Assembly (NCBI GenBank): GCA_006738865.1
Contig: AP019701.1
Location: 735,001 to 799,000 of the forward strand
Source: Allostella sp. ATCC 35155
GTDB taxonomy: Bacteria > Pseudomonadota > Alphaproteobacteria > ATCC43930 > Allostellaceae
Reading direction: 5' to 3'
Length of the DNA stretch: 64,000 nt
In this document: positions 13,166-20,021 of the stretch, piece after piece
How the letters are laid out: each line of letters begins with the position of its first letter
How positions within the stretch are numbered: the first letter of the stretch is position 1
The notes under the pieces: model-generated
The model's input: only the letters and a program-made list of their open reading frames with translations
What the model was told of the DNA's origin: nothing
The model's database searches: none
Translations under genes and position numbers: made by a program

Positions 13166-13173
13166 CGGCGCTG
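13166..13173. repeat. Target-site duplication, left copy
   Basis: CGGCGCTG directly abuts the left inverted repeat. The same eight bases follow the right inverted repeat at 16635-16642. An 8-bp direct duplication is within the range made by IS1-family transposition. Confidence 0.85.
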
Positions 13174-13200
13174 GGTAGTGTCTCAGTTTGGAATCGGCGG
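13174..13200 (+). repeat. Left terminal inverted repeat of the element
   Basis: It begins GGTAGTGTCTCAGTTTG. The first 17 bases are identical to the right end in inverse orientation, and 24 of 27 match overall. It contains the stop codon of the adjacent 148-aa gene. Confidence 0.85.
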
Positions 13201-13629
13201 CCGAAACGGGATGGGCGACGCATCGCGATAAGCGATAATCTCGGGCAAGCCGTCCAAGGCGTATCGCTTCCTGTTTGAGACAGGATTGATTTCGCGCGTT
13301 GAGGCCCCCGGGAAGCACGTTGCTGGAATGATCCAAAAATGGTGCTGGTGCCAATAGCTCGGTCGTGTGAGCCACCCAACCCCGGCGCCCACTTTCGCGC
13401 GCAAGAGTTCCCGCCGAAGACCATCCCGACCGGGGTCGGTGTATAGCGGTACTGTGAGGAAATTCTCGCTGCCTTCCTCCTTCAGCAGGACGAGAAAGGG
13501 TCCTGGACGGTTCAGTGCTTGTGCCAGGTCAACGACATTGGTCAGGCAACCAGCGCACTCTTTCAGAAAATCGGGGTCGAGATAGACAACCAGACCCGGC
13601 GTGACTTCCTCGGACAATACAGACGCCAT
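13183..13629 (-). CDS. Hypothetical protein coupled to the IS1-like transposase
   Basis: I do not recognise this 148-residue protein. It starts 9 bp after the transposase stop with an AGGA site about 7 bases upstream of the ATG, so it looks translationally coupled to the transposase. No signal peptide or membrane segment is visible. A stretch RPGPFLVLLKEEGSENFLTVPLYTD has the strand-turn look of small PemK/MazF-like barrels, but the full family pattern is not evident, so this is only a hint. The final residues (PPIPN) and the stop codon are encoded by the terminal inverted repeat itself, so the gene belongs to the element. It could be an accessory transposition protein or a maintenance factor. 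Confidence 0.6.
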   Translation of the reverse strand: MASVLSEEVTPGLVVYLDPDFLKECAGCLTNVVDLAQALNRPGPFLVLLKEEGSENFLTVPLYTDPGRDGLRRELLRAKVGAGVGWLTRPSYWHQHHFWIIPATCFPGASTREINPVSNRKRYALDGLPEIIAYRDASPIPFRPPIPN

Positions 13630-13638
13630 AGCTATGTC

Positions 13639-14517
13639 CTAAGCTGCTCGCTTCTTGTACGGACCGCGCTTCCCGGCCTTCGCTTGCACGGCGTCGACCA
13701 TCTCGGCAATGTCCTCCATCGACCATAGCCGATCGCTGACACCAGCCGCCATCGCGGGCGACATGCGCAGCGTCTTATGGATGCGGGCGAAGTTGTAGAA
13801 CATGAAATAGAGCGCCTGCACGGCGTGGTGGTTCTCCAGCTTCCTGCTGAACCCGTTCGTCAGCCGCGTGAAGCGGCGCATCTGCATCCGCATCGTGAGG
13901 TTCTGGCGCTCGACATAGGAAGTCGAGACGTGGGCGATATCGGGCCGGCCGGTAATCGCCTCCTTCCGGGCGCCGATGCACTCGGCCGGGGAATAGCGGC
14001 CCTTCGCGCTCTCCGGCGCGGCGCCGTACAGCTTCACCAGCATGGCATAGTCGACGTCGGCCCCGAACGCCTCCTCGACCGCGACCAGGTAAGCCTTGTG
14101 TCCGTCCGTGGTGAGTTGCACCCGGTTGGCCAGGCGGCTGCGGAGATCGTCCATCAGCGCCAGAGCGTATTCGCCGTCCCGGCCGCCCGACAGGTAGCTA
14201 ATGACGAGCTTGCTGTCGGCGTCGATCGCGGTCCAGGTCCACACGTCGCCTGCTACGTCGGGCGCTGACTTCGCCGCCGCAACGTTCTTCTGCTTGGCGT
14301 AGCAGTAGGCCCAAATCTCGTCGCACTGGACCCGTGCCGCCTTCACGCCTCGGACATGCTCGTCGTGGTACGCTGCGCAGGCATTCCCCGCATCAACCAG
14401 CAGCTTCGTCACCGTGTTGATCGACACGTCGACCACGCGGGAGATCGACCGCATCGACGAACCCTCGCACAGTATAGCAAGGATTTGGACGCGCTTGGCG
14501 AGGGGCAGCTTGTTCAT
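13639..14517 (-). CDS. IS1-like family transposase (single ORF, DDE)
   Basis: 292 residues. An N-terminal helix-turn-helix ([33 protein letters not shown], residues 8-40) precedes an RNase-H-like catalytic domain. Candidate acidic residues are the D of QCDEIWAYC, the D of [10 protein letters not shown] and the E of [19 protein letters not shown], the last followed by the basic run seen in IS1-type enzymes. The enzyme cuts and joins the element ends, and the 8-bp target duplication agrees with this family. I chose ATG 14517 (MNKLPLAKR), where homology begins, although the GGAGG site is very close to it; the open frame runs up to 14658 and would overlap the Xre-ImmA gene. The gene appears intact. 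Confidence 0.87.
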   Translation of the reverse strand: MNKLPLAKRVQILAILCEGSSMRSISRVVDVSINTVTKLLVDAGNACAAYHDEHVRGVKAARVQCDEIWAYCYAKQKNVAAAKSAPDVAGDVWTWTAIDADSKLVISYLSGGRDGEYALALMDDLRSRLANRVQLTTDGHKAYLVAVEEAFGADVDYAMLVKLYGAAPESAKGRYSPAECIGARKEAITGRPDIAHVSTSYVERQNLTMRMQMRRFTRLTNGFSRKLENHHAVQALYFMFYNFARIHKTLRMSPAMAAGVSDRLWSMEDIAEMVDAVQAKAGKRGPYKKRAA

Positions 14518-14560
14518 GCCTCCATTATCTGAACTTGTATGCTTAGCGTCAAGCATAATG

Positions 14561-15658
14561 TCATTGTACCAACCGGAGATGCGGCGGACGGCGATCTGCT
14601 TCGGTCTCCCACGCTTGTGGGCCGTACATTGCTTCAAGCTCCTGGGGGAGGAGGTCAAGCAATTGGGAAAGTTGATCTATGGAATACCCGAGCTGTTTCC
14701 GATGATACTCAACCATTCTCTTGAGGAGACGCGGATGCTCGCGGGGCGGCTCGTTTGGTTCCCGTTTTCGATACCCGAGGCGGCTCATTTCCATCCAGAA
14801 CTGCTTCTTTTGGTATGGCGTAATAGCGCCCAACCTATCGGCCCTCACTGCAAGCGAAGCCATAGAGACCTTCCAGTATCCCTTCATATTCGCTAGTTGA
14901 CGCAGATCAAATTTCCGGAACTGAGGGCGCACCGCATCGGCCGGAGCCATGAACGCACCAGCAAATGCGTCCGCTTCGTCCTCCATCTCCACATCATCCT
15001 TAAGCGTGGTCGTATGAAGCACCATATGGCCCAGCTCATGCGCGAGCGTGTGCCGAATTCTATCTGCTGGCGCATTGATATTGATGAAGAATAGAATCGG
15101 CATTCCATCGATGCGTTGACTCATTGCATCAAGCAAGTCGGTCCCAAAGTCGCAGGGCACAACAATTGCCCCGTTGCTCTCCAGTAGCTGCACCATGTTT
15201 TCAACCGGCCCAGCAGGAAGCATCCATAGCTCCCGCAGGTTACGGGCAACATCTTCGATGTCCAGACGCCCTTTCTTCCCGCCATGATATTCATCCCGAT
15301 CAATCTCGGGAATAAATTGATTAGACTTGAGCGGGAAAGACAACCCAAGCCGCTGAATATGAATACGTCGGATATTCATCTCAGCGACGATCTTCCCGAG
15401 CGCCTTTGCCGAAAGCTTCTTGCGTTTTCGGAAATGAAATGGCGGGAATCCGTAAACTTGATCCGGCCTGGAGAAAAAGGAGAGCGGGAACCGCAGCGAC
15501 GCCGACAGCGCTCTCGCGGAATCGGCCGCAAGAGAAAGCACCCCGGTCTCATACTTTGACAATGTGCCCTGCGCGATCTGGCTAAGATCCGCCAGATCCG
15601 CCTGCGTCAGCCCTCGTGCCTCGCGGGCCAGCACAAGCATCCGGTGATTGAAGTCCAT
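14561..15658 (-). CDS. Xre-family regulator fused to ImmA/IrrE metallo-endopeptidase
   Basis: 365 residues with two domains. Residues 1-70 form a helix-turn-helix of Cro/CI type ([33 protein letters not shown]). The ImmA/IrrE part spans roughly 150-270 and carries the zinc motif HELGH in [14 protein letters not shown] and the downstream acidic ligand in [14 protein letters not shown]. ImmA-type peptidases cleave repressors (ICEBs1 ImmR, Deinococcus DdrO), and Xre-ImmA fusions occur as regulators in mobile elements and toxin-antitoxin-like modules. All catalytic residues are present. The gene starts 16 bp after the stop of the 181-aa gene and is in operon with it. The base composition is clearly less GC-rich than the chromosome. 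The substrate is unknown. Confidence 0.9.
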   Translation of the reverse strand: MDFNHRMLVLAREARGLTQADLADLSQIAQGTLSKYETGVLSLAADSARALSASLRFPLSFFSRPDQVYGFPPFHFRKRKKLSAKALGKIVAEMNIRRIHIQRLGLSFPLKSNQFIPEIDRDEYHGGKKGRLDIEDVARNLRELWMLPAGPVENMVQLLESNGAIVVPCDFGTDLLDAMSQRIDGMPILFFININAPADRIRHTLAHELGHMVLHTTTLKDDVEMEDEADAFAGAFMAPADAVRPQFRKFDLRQLANMKGYWKVSMASLAVRADRLGAITPYQKKQFWMEMSRLGYRKREPNEPPREHPRLLKRMVEYHRKQLGYSIDQLSQLLDLLPQELEAMYGPQAWETEADRRPPHLRLVQ

Positions 15659-15674
15659 GGGTGCAATTGGCGAC

Positions 15675-16220
15675 TTACTGCCACCCCGACTGTCGGGTTA
15701 CGTCGATCCACCGCTTCGCGCCGGCAACGGCGTCCGAGGCCGGGATGATCGCGGCGCACCATTCGATGATCTTCCCTCGCGGTCGCGCAGCCTGTGTGCG
15801 CAAGTAGGCGGTCTCCGTGACATCGAGCAGGTACCCGATCGACACTCGCGCGGCAGGGGGAGGCAGGCCAGGGAGCGCACGGCCGCGATCGAAGTCCTGA
15901 GCCTGCTTCGTCGGGTAGTTCCTGGATCGGCCGTCTTCGTCCATCTTCTTGAACCGGATCACGGCCTTGTCCTCAATGATCCAGACCTTGAGCCCGCGGA
16001 TGTCCTTCGGCGCGATGCCGCGGCGGCCGGCGAAACGCCGCTCCGCATCCGCAAGCATGTGCGAGTAGACGCAAGCAGCCGCTGCCCTTCGATCATGCTC
16101 CACGAGATGCTGGGGCGGATAGCTACGATATCGCGCATGCGCCAACCGCGGAATCTCATCCAGATCGTCGATCAGGTGCTCCAAGGCACCCATCACGTCG
16201 CCCATCGTCCACTCGTCCAT
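15675..16220 (-). CDS. Hypothetical protein, second gene of the transposon cargo operon
   Basis: I do not recognise this 181-residue protein. It is soluble, with an acidic N-terminus (MDEWTMGDVMGALEHLIDDLDEIPRLAHAR) and a mixed charged middle (GLKVWIIEDKAVIRFKKMDEDGRSRNYPTKQAQDFDRG). I chose the ATG at 16220 because GGAGA lies 6 bases upstream; the open frame extends to 16316, but that start would overlap the upstream gene by 22 bp and has no clear site. It lies between the small KGG-motif gene and the Xre-ImmA gene with short gaps, so the three probably act together. A toxin or effector controlled by the Xre-ImmA protein is one possibility, unproven. Confidence 0.7.
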   Translation of the reverse strand: MDEWTMGDVMGALEHLIDDLDEIPRLAHARYRSYPPQHLVEHDRRAAAACVYSHMLADAERRFAGRRGIAPKDIRGLKVWIIEDKAVIRFKKMDEDGRSRNYPTKQAQDFDRGRALPGLPPPAARVSIGYLLDVTETAYLRTQAARPRGKIIEWCAAIIPASDAVAGAKRWIDVTRQSGWQ

Positions 16221-16294
16221 CTTCGTCTCCGAAGCATCTGGGGAGAAGAAAATGGCACGACCCGCGCCGGAATGAAAGACAATTATTCCTGAAA

Positions 16295-16534
16295 TTATTC
16301 CTTCGGTGCCGCCCACCGCTTTGCCGCCGCCTTCTTTGCGATCTCCGCCCGGCGCTCCGGCGTCATCCCCTCAGCGCGCGCCTTCCCGCCGCGCCGGCCG
16401 AGATCGACCGCCGCCTTGTCCTTGCCGTCGTCGGGGATGGTCTCTTCGATTTCGCCGGTTGCGATTTTCGCTGCCATGATGGCCGCGCCGATCACGTCGG
16501 CCGGACGGCGTTCGCCTTTTGGTCCTTTCGCCAT
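16295..16534 (-). CDS. Small basic KGG-motif protein, first gene of the cargo operon
   Basis: 79 residues. The core KAAVDLGRRGGKARAEGMTPERRAEIAKKAAAKRW is a widespread pattern in small proteins of unknown role often found on plasmids and mobile elements; the basic GG-containing repeat suggests nucleic-acid binding. A GGGAG site lies upstream of the ATG at 16534. It opens the leftward operon and its promoter should lie in 16535-16600, inside the right end of the element, though I could not define it. DNA- or RNA-binding is inferred from composition only. Confidence 0.72.
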   Translation of the reverse strand: MAKGPKGERRPADVIGAAIMAAKIATGEIEETIPDDGKDKAAVDLGRRGGKARAEGMTPERRAEIAKKAAAKRWAAPKE

Positions 16535-16607
16535 TCTCGCTCCCGCGTTCGATGCTTGCCGCTTAGCATATGGGGAGCCGGGCCGCCGAGGCGAGCGTCG
16601 TCAAGGG

Positions 16608-16634
16608 CGGCGGATTTCAAACTGAGACACTACC
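16608..16634 (-). repeat. Right terminal inverted repeat of the element
   Basis: Read inward on the minus strand it begins GGTAGTGTCTCAGTTTG, identical to the left end for 17 bases. Differences from the left end fall at positions 18, 23 and 26. Confidence 0.85.
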
Positions 16635-16642
16635 CGGCGCTG
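16635..16642. repeat. Target-site duplication, right copy
   Basis: CGGCGCTG, the same as 13166-13173, lies immediately outside the right inverted repeat and 38 bp before the nicotinamidase start. Confidence 0.85.
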
Positions 16643-16680
16643 TCTTGCGTCCCGCTCCCGGCCCGATCGACACTTGGGCC

Positions 16681-17325
16681 ATGACAACGATCGATCCGCG
16701 ACCCGGCGATGCGCTGCTGGTGGTCGACCCGCAGCGCGACTTCTGCCCGGGCGGCGCGCTGGCGGTGGCTGACGGCGATGCGATCATCCCCGGCATCAAC
16801 GCGCTGGCCGAGCGCTTCCCCTTCGTGGTCCTGACCCAGGACTGGCACCCGCCCGACCATCGCTCCTTCGCCAGCAACCATCCGGGCGGGGTTCCCTTCG
16901 CGACCGTGGATATGCCGTACGGGCCGCAGATCCTGTGGCCGGACCATTGTGTCGCCGGCACGGCGGGCGCGGCCTTCCATCCGGGCATCGCGGCAGGCGT
17001 CCTGACGCGGGCGCAGCTGGTGCTGCGCAAGGGCTGCGACCCGGCGATCGATTCCTATTCGGCCTTCTTCGAGAACGACCGGACGACGGCGACCGGGCTC
17101 GGCGGCTACCTGCGCGAGCGCGGCGTGCGGCGCTGCGTGCTGGCCGGCCTCGCCTATGATTTCTGCGTCGCCTACTCGGCCGTGGACGCGGTCCGGCTCG
17201 GCTTCGAGGTCGTGGTGGTCGAGGAACTGACGCGGGCGATCGCCGTACCGGTCGCGGGCGGCGGCACCACGGCCGACCTCGCCGAGCGGTCCTTCCGCGA
17301 GGCCGGGGTGACGGTCATTCGCTGA
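16681..17325 (+). CDS. pncA: Nicotinamidase (isochorismatase fold)
   Basis: 214 residues. The catalytic triad of nicotinamidases is visible: Asp in LLVVDPQRDF, Lys in QLVLRKGCDP, and the Cys nucleophile in GLAYDFCVAYSA. The metal site Asp/His/His lies in QDWHPPDHRSFASNH. The enzyme deamidates nicotinamide to nicotinate for NAD salvage and often also acts on pyrazinamide. The ATG at 16681 is preceded by only 46 bp of native sequence before the inserted element, so its original promoter may have been separated from it; transcription may now start within the element. Confidence 0.93.
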   Translation: MTTIDPRPGDALLVVDPQRDFCPGGALAVADGDAIIPGINALAERFPFVVLTQDWHPPDHRSFASNHPGGVPFATVDMPYGPQILWPDHCVAGTAGAAFHPGIAAGVLTRAQLVLRKGCDPAIDSYSAFFENDRTTATGLGGYLRERGVRRCVLAGLAYDFCVAYSAVDAVRLGFEVVVVEELTRAIAVPVAGGGTTADLAERSFREAGVTVIR

Positions 17326-17331
17326 AGCGGG

Positions 17332-17368
17332 GGCGGGCGTCCGGCACGGGTCATGCCGGACGCCCGCC
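17332..17368. terminator. Shared terminator hairpin between pncA and the aminotransferase
   Basis: A perfect 15-bp stem (17332-17346 with 17354-17368) with a 7-base loop lies between two convergent genes. Neither side has a T run, so this is a strong hairpin that may need Rho or act as a transcript-end stabiliser. Confidence 0.55.
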
Positions 17369-17378
17369 GACGACTGCC

Positions 17379-18728
17379 TCAGGCGATCTTCTTCAGCGCG
17401 GTGCGGATGGTGTCGAAGATGCGGTCGATCTCGGCGTCCTCGATGATGAGGGGCGGGGAGAGGACCAGCGTGTCGACCGTGTTGCGGATCAGGATGCCCG
17501 CCTCGTAGCAGAGCTCGTTGACCTCGGCGCCGCGGGTGCCGATCGCGCCCGGCCGCGGGTCGAGCTGGATCGCGGCGAGCAGGCCGATGTTGCGGATGTC
17601 GAAGACGTGCGGCTCGCCCTTCAGGGCGTGGGCGGCCTCCTCCCAGCGCTGCGCGGCGCGGCGCGTGCGGGCATAGAGGTCGAGGTCGCGGTGGACCTCC
17701 AGCGTCGCGAGGCCGGCGGCGCAGGCCAGCGGATGGGCCGAATAGGTGTAGCCGTGGAAGAGTTCGATCGTCTCCTCGGGCCCGGACGTGAAGGCGTCCC
17801 ACACCTTCTGGTTGACGATGACGCCGCCCATCGGCACGGCCGCGTTGGTCATGCCCTTGGCGCAGGTGATGATGTCGGGCGTGACGCCCAGCATCTCCGA
17901 GCCGAAGGCGGTGCCGAGCCGGCCGAAGCCGGTGATGACCTCGTCGAAGATCAGGAGGAAGCCGTACTTGTCGCAAATCTCGCGCAGGCGCTCGAGATAG
18001 CCCACCGGCGGCGGCAGCACGCCGCCCGAGCCGACCACCGGCTCGACGATGACGGCGGCGATGGTCGAGGGGTCGTGGACGACCGTCATCTGCTCGAGCT
18101 CGTTGGCGAGCTGTGCGCCCCAGGCAGGGCGCCCGCGCGAGAAGGCGTTCTTCTGCGGGACGTAGTGATGGTTGAGGTGGCTCACCTCCGGCAGCAGGGG
18201 GCCGAAATCCTTGCGGTGGCGGGCCATGCCGGCCACCGACAACCCGCCCCAGCCCATGCCGTGATAGGAGCGTGACCGGCCGATCAGGCGGGTGCGGCCG
18301 GCCTCGCCGCGGGCAACGTGGTAGGCCCGCGCCATCTTGAGCGCGGTGTCGACCGCCTCGGAGCCGGAATTCGCGAAGAAGACGTGGTTGAGGTCGCCGG
18401 GCGTGACCTGGGCGATGGCGTGGGCGAACTCGAACGCCAGCGAATGGGTCATCGAGAAGGAGGAGACGAAGTCCAGCTGCTCGGCCTGGGCCTTGATCGC
18501 CTCGACGATCTTGCGCTGGCCGTGGCCGGCATTGACGCACCACAGGCCCGCCATGCCGTCGAGGATCTGACGGCCCTCGCGCGTCGTGTAGTACATTCCC
18601 TGAGCGCCGTCGAAGACGCGCGGGCTGCGCTTGAACTTGCGGTTCGCGGTGAATGGCAGCCAGAGGGCCTCCATCATCTCCGGCGTCAGCGAGTTGGAGA
18701 GCGTGTTGGGCGCGGGCGCGTCGTTCAT
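17379..18728 (-). CDS. Class III aminotransferase (omega-amino acid--pyruvate type)
   Basis: 449 residues. The N-terminus EALWLPFTANRKFKRSPRVFDGAQGMYY and LDGMAGLWCVNAGHGQ are typical of omega-amino acid:pyruvate transaminases. The PLP-contact region LIFDEVITGFGRLGTAFGSE and the Schiff-base Lys in IITCAKGMTNAAVPMGGV are present. It should transfer the amino group of beta-alanine or another omega-amine to pyruvate. It is divergent from the C45 hydrolase gene, and with the amidase downstream it suggests a path that hydrolyses an amide and then removes the free amine. Substrate assignment is inference. Confidence 0.9.
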   Translation of the reverse strand: MNDAPAPNTLSNSLTPEMMEALWLPFTANRKFKRSPRVFDGAQGMYYTTREGRQILDGMAGLWCVNAGHGQRKIVEAIKAQAEQLDFVSSFSMTHSLAFEFAHAIAQVTPGDLNHVFFANSGSEAVDTALKMARAYHVARGEAGRTRLIGRSRSYHGMGWGGLSVAGMARHRKDFGPLLPEVSHLNHHYVPQKNAFSRGRPAWGAQLANELEQMTVVHDPSTIAAVIVEPVVGSGGVLPPPVGYLERLREICDKYGFLLIFDEVITGFGRLGTAFGSEMLGVTPDIITCAKGMTNAAVPMGGVIVNQKVWDAFTSGPEETIELFHGYTYSAHPLACAAGLATLEVHRDLDLYARTRRAAQRWEEAAHALKGEPHVFDIRNIGLLAAIQLDPRPGAIGTRGAEVNELCYEAGILIRNTVDTLVLSPPLIIEDAEIDRIFDTIRTALKKIA

Positions 18729-18778
18729 CGCGGGACCTCGTCGGCGTTGGAAACCATCCGCATGATGCGCTTTGAGGC

Positions 18779-18830
18779 GATAAAACGCAAATCGCCGCTG
18801 CCGAGCTTTGCTGTTTCGTGTAGATACGAA
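18779..18830. promoter_or_regulatory. Candidate operators between aminotransferase and C45 hydrolase genes
   Basis: The intergenic region holds an imperfect dyad, TGCGCTTT then eight bases then AAAACGCA, which contains GATAAAACGCAA at 18779-18790. A second dyad, TTCGT-6-ACGAA, lies at 18815-18830. The 12-mer recurs with one change at 22462-22473 upstream of the GntR gene and the first binding protein. The local GntR regulator is the natural candidate binder; this is inference from repeats only. Confidence 0.35.
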
Positions 18831-18881
18831 GAACACTAGTCTTTCCCGATCATCCATTCCCCGCCCGGAGGAACCGCCGCC

Positions 18882-20021
18882 ATGGCGCAACCCGTCCCCC
18901 TCATCGAGCTTTCCGGCGGTCCGCGCGAGCGCGGGCGCCAGTACGGCCGCCAGGCCGCCGACCGGGTCCATCTCGGCATCCGCCACTATCGCGAGCAGCT
19001 GGCACGGACCGACTTCACCTGGCCGGAAATCCAGAAGCTCGTGCGCGACTACCTGCCGGTGATGGAAGGCTACGCCGCCAACCAGGTCGAGGAGATGCGC
19101 GGCATCGCCGAGGGGGCGGAGGTCGAGTTCGAGCAGATCGCCTTCCTCAACGCCCGCACCGAGGTGCTGAAGCTCAGCACCCGGCCGGACCTGCGCGAGA
19201 AGCTGGCGCGCACCGAGGAGCCGGACGGCTGCACCGGCGTCATCGTCCTGCCCGAGGCGACGCGGGACGGCCGTCTGATCCATGCCCAGAACTGGGACTG
19301 GAAGGCGGAATGCGCCGAGACCGCGGTCGTGCTCCATATCCACCAGGAGGACGGGCCGACCATGCTGGCCTTCGCCGAGGCAGGCCAGATGGCGCGCTGC
19401 GGCATGAACGCGGCCGGCATCGTCATCACCGCCAACTATCTCGAGTCCGACCGCGACTACACGCGGCTCGGCGTGCCGCTGCCGCTGATCCGCCGCAAGG
19501 TGCTGGAACAGCAGCAGCTGGCACTCGCCTTCCACACCGTCTACACGACGCCCAAGTCCGGCTCGAACAACATGATGGTGAGCCAGACCGAGGGCGTGGC
19601 GATCGACTTCGAGTGCGCACCGGACGAGACCTTCCAGGTCCATGCCCAGGGCGGCCTCATCGTCCATGCCAACCACTGGCAGAGCCCGGTCGCGCTGTCG
19701 AAGCTGAAGGACACCGGCGTCGCCGGCACGCCCGACAGCCTCTATCGCGACATGCGCGTGCGCCAGCTCCTCGCCGCCCAGGCCGGCAACATCACGCGCG
19801 ACGGCGTCAAGGCGGCGCTGTTCGACGATTTCGGCCATCCCTGGTCGGTCTGCCGTCCGCCGCGCAAGTCGCTGACGCAGAACCTCAGCGCGACCGTGGC
19901 GATGATCGTCATGGAGCCGGCCCTCGGCGTCATGGACGTCTGCGTGCTGCCGGCGCTCAACAAGCAGTTCCAGTCCTACAGCGTCGAGATGCAGGGCGCC
20001 GGGCGGGCCGCGGCGGCATGA
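18882..20021 (+). CDS. C45 family peptidase / acyl-CoA:6-aminopenicillanate acyltransferase-like Ntn hydrolase
   Basis: 379 residues. The N-terminal pattern LSGGPRERGRQYGRQAADRVHLGI and the DGCTGVIVLPEA site belong to the AAT/C45 Ntn-hydrolase family. These are made as a precursor cut before a Cys that becomes the N-terminal nucleophile; here it is Cys117. QNWDWK follows as in family members. They hydrolyse or transfer acyl groups on amide bonds. No signal peptide, so it is cytoplasmic. The stop overlaps the start of the amidase gene by 4 bases (ATGA), a tight operon. It is not necessarily a penicillin enzyme; a catabolic amide hydrolase fits the neighbours better. Confidence 0.87.
   Translation: MAQPVPLIELSGGPRERGRQYGRQAADRVHLGIRHYREQLARTDFTWPEIQKLVRDYLPVMEGYAANQVEEMRGIAEGAEVEFEQIAFLNARTEVLKLSTRPDLREKLARTEEPDGCTGVIVLPEATRDGRLIHAQNWDWKAECAETAVVLHIHQEDGPTMLAFAEAGQMARCGMNAAGIVITANYLESDRDYTRLGVPLPLIRRKVLEQQQLALAFHTVYTTPKSGSNNMMVSQTEGVAIDFECAPDETFQVHAQGGLIVHANHWQSPVALSKLKDTGVAGTPDSLYRDMRVRQLLAAQAGNITRDGVKAALFDDFGHPWSVCRPPRKSLTQNLSATVAMIVMEPALGVMDVCVLPALNKQFQSYSVEMQGAGRAAAA

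Larger units (their letters stand above)
13174..16634. mobile_element. IS1-like transposable element with a passenger operon (3,461 bp)
   Basis: The element is bounded by 27-bp inverted repeats matching at 24 positions, with a perfect 8-bp target duplication outside them, so both ends are exact. It holds five leftward genes: a KGG-motif small protein, an unknown 181-aa protein, an Xre-ImmA/IrrE protein, an IS1-like transposase, and a 148-aa unknown gene coupled to the transposase. Simple IS1-family elements are roughly 0.7-1.2 kb with a transposase only, so this is best called a transposon with cargo. Part of its interior, especially 14.56-15.66 kb, is visibly less GC-rich than the chromosome. 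The intact duplication suggests recent insertion. Confidence 0.85.

Noticed and set aside
14517-14658. Longer transposase with about 47 extra N-terminal residues
   Set aside because: It would overlap the Xre-ImmA gene end and the extra residues do not look like the family; MNKLPLAKR is the sensible start.
18882-20021. Penicillin acyltransferase making a beta-lactam
   Set aside because: The family resemblance is real, but there is no beta-lactam gene nearby; amide catabolism fits the aminotransferase and amidase neighbours better.
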